This document shows, piece by piece, positions 33,327-37,715 of a stretch of 37,715 nucleotides of DNA. A program made the position numbers and the translations under genes. The stretch spans positions 1 to 37,715 of the forward strand of contig CALGAG010000025.1 in the NCBI GenBank assembly GCA_937951995.1, read 5' to 3'. Source of the DNA: an uncultured Bacillota bacterium (GTDB lineage: Bacteria; Bacillota; Clostridia; Tissierellales; Tissierellaceae). The notes under the pieces were generated by a model, which did not search any database, was not told where the DNA came from, and saw only the letters and a list, made by a program, of their open reading frames with translations. Each line of letters opens with the position of its first letter. Position 1 is the first letter of the stretch.

Positions 33327-34508
33327 CTAGCAGGGATCTGCCTCTCCAACATCATAGCCTGCCTTGGCCAATACAACCAAAGCCTCTGCCAATTTTGTCT
33401 CGTTGACCATAACAATCGGTCCCGTGCAGCCCATGCCTGATTCAGCGTATATCTTGTTCTTCCAAAGAACCTCAACAGCATCGTCAAGCTCCATTATATC
33501 GATTCCATCGATTGTACCGGTGACAGGCTCTTTTTCAGGTGCCTCAACCTTTTCATCGCTGGTTTCCTTTTTAGTTTCCTTTGTCAGGGAAGCCAGGACT
33601 TCCTTGAATCCTGCCTTGTTCACTGCTTCAAATTCCTGTTTTGCTACAGCATGCACTCCACCCTTTACAAGGTCAGCTGCATAGCTTATTGCATTGGCAA
33701 CCACAGGAGAGCCTGATGCCCTAGACAGGATAAGCACCAGCCTGTCATAGCCTTCACCAATTCCAGGTCCATAGCCAAAGCCTTGTGACTCATAGCTTCC
33801 ACCTGTAGTGAATGATGAGAACATCTTCATAAGAATGTTTCCTGTAAGGGTATCTGTAACCATTACATCAGGTGTTCCTGCTAATAGGTCGTTTCCTCTC
33901 ATTACTGCTCCACCATCAGATCTTGATGATTCGGTGAAGTTAAGGTCATAGCCATTCGAAATAAGCTCCTTGAATGCCCTTTCAACCTGCCTTGCACCAT
34001 CCACATTAAGAATACCAAGTGTTGGATTCTCAACTCCCATGGCCTTGGCTGAAATTATACCGTATATCCCGTTTTTAACCATAGCCTCAACCCTGTGGGA
34101 TGATGAAGTTCCAGTTGTGGTGGCAACAAACATTTCCTTGCCTCTTCCAGGGGTCACTACCCTACCTACTGTGGAAACACCTATGGGGAAGCTGTAATGA
34201 AGGGTTACACAACCTCCAAGCTCGCCACTGTCAAGCATTTCCTCCATTTTCTTGTAGCCTTCCTCTTCCGTATCAACGACTACCTGGGTAAGGTTGGAAT
34301 CAACCTCAGGTCCAATTAGGACCACCTCAACTGAGCTGTCTCTCTTTTGAGCAAGCTCTGCACCCTTTACCATGTTGTCTACACCCAGTTCACTTCCAAG
34401 GGTCGTAATTCCAACTCTAACCCTCTGTCCAAACTGGCCAGTCTCCATGGCGTCGGCAATATCGTTGAACACCTTGCCAATCATGGCTTTTACATTGTTT
34501 TCAGACAT
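33327..34508 (-). CDS. grdD: Glycine/sarcosine/betaine reductase complex C subunit alpha (GrdD)
   Basis: A 393-aa PlsX-like component C subunit. With GrdC it takes the carboxymethyl-selenide product via a protein-bound acetyl thioester and releases acetyl phosphate, which yields ATP through acetate kinase. Seen here are RVGITTLGSELGVDN, a Cys in GELGGCVTLHY (residue 100), GRGKEMFVATTTGTSSSHR, and a Cys in SGMGCTGPIV (residue 361). These match the two Cys residues known in the E. acidaminophilum protein at 98 and 359. ATG 34508 follows AGAGGTG; ATG 34511 is an alternative. The ribosome site overlaps the grdC stop, so the two are coupled. Confidence 0.95.
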   Translation of the reverse strand: MSENNVKAMIGKVFNDIADAMETGQFGQRVRVGITTLGSELGVDNMVKGAELAQKRDSSVEVVLIGPEVDSNLTQVVVDTEEEGYKKMEEMLDSGELGGCVTLHYSFPIGVSTVGRVVTPGRGKEMFVATTTGTSSSHRVEAMVKNGIYGIISAKAMGVENPTLGILNVDGARQVERAFKELISNGYDLNFTESSRSDGGAVMRGNDLLAGTPDVMVTDTLTGNILMKMFSSFTTGGSYESQGFGYGPGIGEGYDRLVLILSRASGSPVVANAISYAADLVKGGVHAVAKQEFEAVNKAGFKEVLASLTKETKKETSDEKVEAPEKEPVTGTIDGIDIMELDDAVEVLWKNKIYAESGMGCTGPIVMVNETKLAEALVVLAKAGYDVGEADPC

Positions 34509-34518
34509 CATATCACCT

Positions 34519-36057
34519 CTAACCTTGAAGGAGATGTGAAGCAAAATCTCTCATAGCCTCAGCTACAAGACCTCTGACCTCTTGCTCAGATACGCCTTTG
34601 CTTTCCTCCACTACTCCAGGATTTTTCTCCATAACTATTGAAACTCCATCGAACTGGTTTGTCATTCTGCCAAGGAAAAGACTTCCCTTACCAATTATCA
34701 TGGCCTTGTTAATACTTCCTGCCTCAATATCTTCTTTAGCGAAGCCCACATAGGGAACTCCTGAAGGAATGTGTCCCTGAGTTGGTGCCCATCCTTCCAT
34801 TCCGTGGTCCACAATGAAGTCATTAAGTGCAGCTCTTTCTATTTCTCCTCTTTTTACACCGAGAGCAGCAATCATTTTGTAGTTTGCATTTGGTACGTCT
34901 CCTGCTCCTGCCGGCTTTGTAACATCAGGATTCTGCATTTCAACTGAATACTTGTCAATATCAGTTATCTTCAATCCACCTCTATCAAGGGGCTCAGTTA
35001 CAAGTGAAGTTATTACCGCCTGTGGTGAAGAACCTGTACCCACAGTGTGTCTTCCCACAAGGTCTGTCCTAAGAATTGGGCTTGTTCCATCGTTTTCACT
35101 TACCAGCACCGCGAATCCTCCGATTACATCTTCAAGGATTGGCAATTCCTTCTTAAGGTGGTCTTTTCCGTTCATTCCAAGTTTAGCAGTTGAACCACCT
35201 GAAACTATAAGAACATTCTTGAAGGTTCCAGCCTTTACCATAGAAGCAGCAGAAATCATGGCGTGGGTTGGTGCTGCACAGAAGCCTCTAACATCCGACC
35301 CTGATGCCTTCAATAGTCCTGCAACCTCGGCAATGGCCTTGGCAAAGTTGCCTCCACCCCTCTGGTTCATGTCTCCACAAGCTTCCTCGGAGCACTCTAG
35401 GACGTATTCAATATCCTCTGGATTGATATCTGTCTTATCCAGGAGATGAAGTGCTGCAAGAACTCCTGAGGCCTTTGATACAAGATTTTCAAAAATAACG
35501 TGTGCGTTTAGGTTCACGTCAACATCGTGTGCTCTCTTGATGCAACCAATTACCTCATTGTTCATATAAAGGGGCTCTGCTCCCTGGTCGTTGATTAGCT
35601 TTTGAATGTCGGCAATATCCTCGCCTTCCTTAAGCTTAGCCACCAACTCATCTTTTACTAGTGGATGTTCATTAAGTTTTTTCTTGACGTCTGCTGTGAA
35701 CTCTTTTGTAAGCTTTACAAGTTCAAATGCGTCAACAATCTTGATAAGGCCAATGAACTCATCCTGTGGCATTATTTCTCCAAGCTTTCCATTTCTGGAT
35801 GCTCCATCAACATTCTTGCCAACCCAAGGCTGTGGATCCTTTCTTAGGTCTGCAGGCTTATTGTTTCCAATATAAACCTGGTTTGGAAGATAATTTACCG
35901 CCTCATCAAAGGTCCTTAGGCTGTTTGGTAGATTCTTTAGATACTCTGAATTTGGATTTAGATGTTTCTCAGTTGTCTGTGTTGTACCGTTGTGAAGCAC
36001 CATGTCTGGGGCATGCACAAGTACATAGCTTGTTCCCTTTACTACTGAATAACTCAA
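34519..36057 (-). CDS. grdC: Glycine/sarcosine/betaine reductase complex C subunit beta (GrdC)
   Basis: A 512-aa component C subunit with a ketoacyl-synthase-III-like (thiolase) fold. It begins LSYSVVKGTSYVLVHAPDMVLHNG, the GrdC signature, and has VLECSEEACGDMNQRGGGN, RGFCAAPTHAMISAA with a probable active Cys, IVSGGSTAKLGMNG and NDFIVDHGMEGWAPTQGHIPSG. It forms the acetyl-transfer component with GrdD. The start is TTG 36057, 6 nt after GGAGGTG; the upstream ATG (36072) overlaps the ribosome site. A hairpin lies between grdB and grdC. Confidence 0.95.
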   Translation of the reverse strand: MSYSVVKGTSYVLVHAPDMVLHNGTTQTTEKHLNPNSEYLKNLPNSLRTFDEAVNYLPNQVYIGNNKPADLRKDPQPWVGKNVDGASRNGKLGEIMPQDEFIGLIKIVDAFELVKLTKEFTADVKKKLNEHPLVKDELVAKLKEGEDIADIQKLINDQGAEPLYMNNEVIGCIKRAHDVDVNLNAHVIFENLVSKASGVLAALHLLDKTDINPEDIEYVLECSEEACGDMNQRGGGNFAKAIAEVAGLLKASGSDVRGFCAAPTHAMISAASMVKAGTFKNVLIVSGGSTAKLGMNGKDHLKKELPILEDVIGGFAVLVSENDGTSPILRTDLVGRHTVGTGSSPQAVITSLVTEPLDRGGLKITDIDKYSVEMQNPDVTKPAGAGDVPNANYKMIAALGVKRGEIERAALNDFIVDHGMEGWAPTQGHIPSGVPYVGFAKEDIEAGSINKAMIIGKGSLFLGRMTNQFDGVSIVMEKNPGVVEESKGVSEQEVRGLVAEAMRDFASHLLQG

Positions 36058-36086
36058 ACGAGTCACCTCCATTAAATATAGATTTT

Positions 36087-36121
36087 ACAAATGGGTGTAG
36101 TTCTTACTATCACCCATTTGT
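36087..36121 (-). other. Intercistronic hairpin between grdB and grdC
   Basis: An 11-bp perfect stem (36121-36111 with 36097-36087, 13-nt loop) separates the two genes. It lacks a T run on the minus strand, so it could be an mRNA processing or stability element, or a weak attenuator. Confidence 0.7.
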
Positions 36122-36130
36122 AGTCGCTTA

Positions 36131-37441
36131 TTATTTATCAAATACTGTCTGCTCAGTAACCTCTGTTTCAAGAGCTACCAGTGATTTCTCAACTATTTTC
36201 CTTCTAAGGGCTTTTTCCTCTACCTTGTCCATGGAAGGATTTCCAAGTGGATGAGGAATTGCAATTGCAGGAACTATCCTGTTTGCTCCTACAGTAAGGG
36301 ATATTGGAACTACAGTACATATGTGGACAACTGGAATTCCAGCTCTTTCAATTTCCTTAACCATCGTTGCACCGCAACGTGTACAGGTGCCTCAGGTTGA
36401 GGTTAGAATAACTGCGTCCACTCCGTCAGCAATAAGTTCCTTGCTGAACTCTTCAGCGAATTTCTTTGAACTTCCAACTGATGTACCATTACCAACAGTT
36501 GAATAGAAGTATCTGTGAAGCTCACCAATTCTACCCTCTTTTTCAAGGTCTCTAAGAACATCTACAGGAAGAACCCTGTCTGAGTCTTCATTAGCATATA
36601 CTGGGTCGTATCCACCGTGGGCTGTCTCATGGGTCTCTTCTGTAAGGTCGTTAAGTCCATCAATGTCATACTTCCCATACTTTGAAGCTGATGATGATTC
36701 AATGTGGTCAGGGTTGCCCTTAGGCACAGTGCCACCTGATGTTACAAGGGCTATCTTTGCCTTTGAAAGATCCTTTACTGCAGGATTTGGATCCACCCTG
36801 TCAAAATTAGGCATTGGATACTCAGTTGTGAATTCCTCGCCCTTAAGCTTTTTCAAAAGCATGTCAACAGCTCTTTGTGATCCTCTCTTTTCAGTGAAGT
36901 AGTTCTTTCTGATACCTCTTTCAATGTAGCCTTCCTCTGATGGCGAGCCAATTTCCTCACCCTTTAGTAGCTTCTTGGCAAGTGGTACCATCTTTGCAAC
37001 TGCATCCTTCATTCCTACTGCACTATTCTTGGTTTCAACAATATACACAGCTTTTTTGTACATATCTGCTCCAGGGTTTTCAATATACATACCTGTTAGA
37101 GCAGGAATATTCAATTCATTTTGAACTGCCTCGGTGATTGTTCCACAAGCAACACCATATCTTCCAGCGTTGAAGGCAGGTCCAGCGATGAATAGGTCAG
37201 GGTTGTATCCCTTTACCATTTCAAGAACCTCTTCTTTGGCAGCTTCAATGTTTTCGCCAAAATAGCTGTCTCCACAGATTACTGTGGCTACAATCTCTGC
37301 CTCTCCTCCAAATCCAGCCTGTATTGCCATTCCAGGACCTACAGCGCCTTCTCTGACCTCTGGCTTTATGTCAGCCTTTTCTTCACCACCAATACCAGCG
37401 AAGAATTGGTTTATATAGTGTACAATTCTAATTTTCGCCAT
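36131..37441 (-). CDS. grdB: Glycine reductase complex B subunit gamma, selenoprotein (GrdB)
   Basis: A 436-aa selenoprotein when the in-frame TGA at 36394-36392 is read as selenocysteine (residue 350). The first part starts MAKIRIVHYINQFFAGIGGEEKAD. Around the site the protein reads DAVILTST-Sec-GTCTRCGATMVKE, the UxxC-type redox motif of GrdB; the tail continues to NRIVPAIAIPHPLGNP and VFDK. It binds glycine with the pyruvoyl subunit of GrdE and passes it as a carboxymethyl group to GrdA. Conventional annotation would split it at the TGA into two fragments. The glycine-specific role, rather than sarcosine or betaine, is inferred from the grdE-B-C-D order. Confidence 0.95.
36365..36379 (-). 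promoter_or_regulatory. Possible SECIS stem-loop of grdB
   Basis: On the minus strand, 12 nt after the TGA, a 6-bp stem (CGTTGC with GCAACG) encloses a 3-nt GGT loop. An alternative is GCACC pairing with GGTGC nearer the TGA. A bacterial SECIS for SelB is expected directly downstream of a Sec UGA, so one of these is likely part of it. Confidence 0.5.
36392..36394 (-). other. Selenocysteine codon (TGA) in grdB
   Basis: The in-frame TGA sits between DAVILTST and GTCTRCG. Frame and homology continue for 87 codons after it, and the position is the known Sec site of GrdB. Confidence 0.95.
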
Positions 37442-37474
37442 AATATTCCCTCCTCTCCTTTATTCTTTAGGAGT

Positions 37475-37715
37475 TTAGTATTTGCCATGCTCTTTTCTCA
37501 TTGAAGCAACTTCTTCAACTATTGCATCCACATCAAGCACCATTTCCATCATGCCGATCTGGTCATCATAGACATCTGCATCTACTGATTCCTTAAATTC
37601 TGGCTCTACTGCGTGGTATACTTTAAGTCCCAACGGAACTCCCGCCAATGGTCCTGCGAATGTAGGGTCTCCTGCTGTAACTGTCTCTGCAGCCAATCCT
37701 GCTGATTCAGCTTCT
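37475..37715 (-). CDS. grdE: Glycine reductase complex B proprotein GrdE (C-terminal part only)
   Basis: Only the last 79 codons are in the window; the gene runs off the right edge. They read EAESAGLAAETVTAGDPTFAG, then GVPLGLKVYHAVEPEF and the end SMRKEHGKY. This is the C-terminus of GrdE, the component B proprotein that is cleaved to generate the carbonyl/pyruvoyl-bearing substrate-binding subunit. The cleavage site is outside the window. It lies 33 nt before grdB in the order grdE-grdB-grdC-grdD. The sarcosine (GrdG) and betaine (GrdI) paralogues cannot be fully excluded from this part. Confidence 0.9.
   Translation of the reverse strand, partial: EAESAGLAAETVTAGDPTFAGPLAGVPLGLKVYHAVEPEFKESVDADVYDDQIGMMEMVLDVDAIVEEVASMRKEHGKY

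Noticed and set aside
34952..35449. Plus-strand open frame of 165 codons opposite grdC
   Set aside because: It is antisense to conserved grdC codons with no ribosome site or recognisable domain.
36131..36364. Separate 77-aa gene downstream of grdB
   Set aside because: It is the part of GrdB after the selenocysteine codon, not an independent gene.

Overview
The window comes from an anaerobic, amino-acid-fermenting member of the Bacillota, most like a Tissierellia/Clostridia lineage. This rests on a selenoprotein glycine reductase cluster (grdE-B-C-D), a clostridial rpoN-cggR-gap-pgk-tpi-gpmI-eno block, a membrane pyrophosphatase, Zn-responsive znu/zur genes, strong AGGAGG-type ribosome sites and many intrinsic terminators. 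The genus cannot be fixed from the sequence alone. Most genes are on the minus strand; the exceptions are an SLC13-type permease, an AGCS amino-acid symporter, a MASE3-SpoIIE phosphatase and a small unknown gene.

Left part (1-12.4 kb): the 5' end of a BMP-family lipoprotein, a decayed EAL-domain remnant, a TPR-GGDEF diguanylate cyclase, an SLC13 permease with TrkA-C domains, two probable envelope lipoproteins (DUF4015 glycosidase-like and polysaccharide deacetylase), a MoaD-like protein without the usual GG tail, a DUF488 protein, a sodium:alanine/glycine symporter, and a membrane-sensor PP2C phosphatase followed by an unknown 149-aa protein.

Middle part (12.4-24.7 kb): tmRNA (ssrA) with smpB and rnr for ribosome rescue and RNA decay; ddl, a membrane-anchored murF-like ligase and an alpha/beta hydrolase; hppA downstream of secG; and a complete zinc uptake operon znuA-znuC-znuB-zur.

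Right part (24.7-37.7 kb): the glycolytic operon cggR-gap-pgk-tpiA-gpmI-eno, with a clear sigma-A promoter and a CggR-like operator, preceded by rpoN (sigma-54). Next is the glycine reductase cluster, read grdE-grdB-grdC-grdD on the minus strand. grdB is interrupted by an in-frame UGA that encodes selenocysteine. The AGCS symporter (glycine/alanine uptake), glycine reductase (acetyl phosphate from glycine) and pyrophosphatase fit an energy-limited amino-acid fermenter.

The most unusual observation is that cggR has no ATG, GTG or TTG start. Its full-length reading frame, bounded by an upstream in-frame stop, can begin only at an ATA codon placed 7 nt after a good Shine-Dalgarno. Other points of interest are the EAL pseudogene with a TGA in its AEGVE motif, the murF variant with an N-terminal membrane region, several perfect inverted repeats between operon genes, and frequent TTG starts. 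I found no CRISPR array, insertion sequence, prophage or ordinary tRNA.
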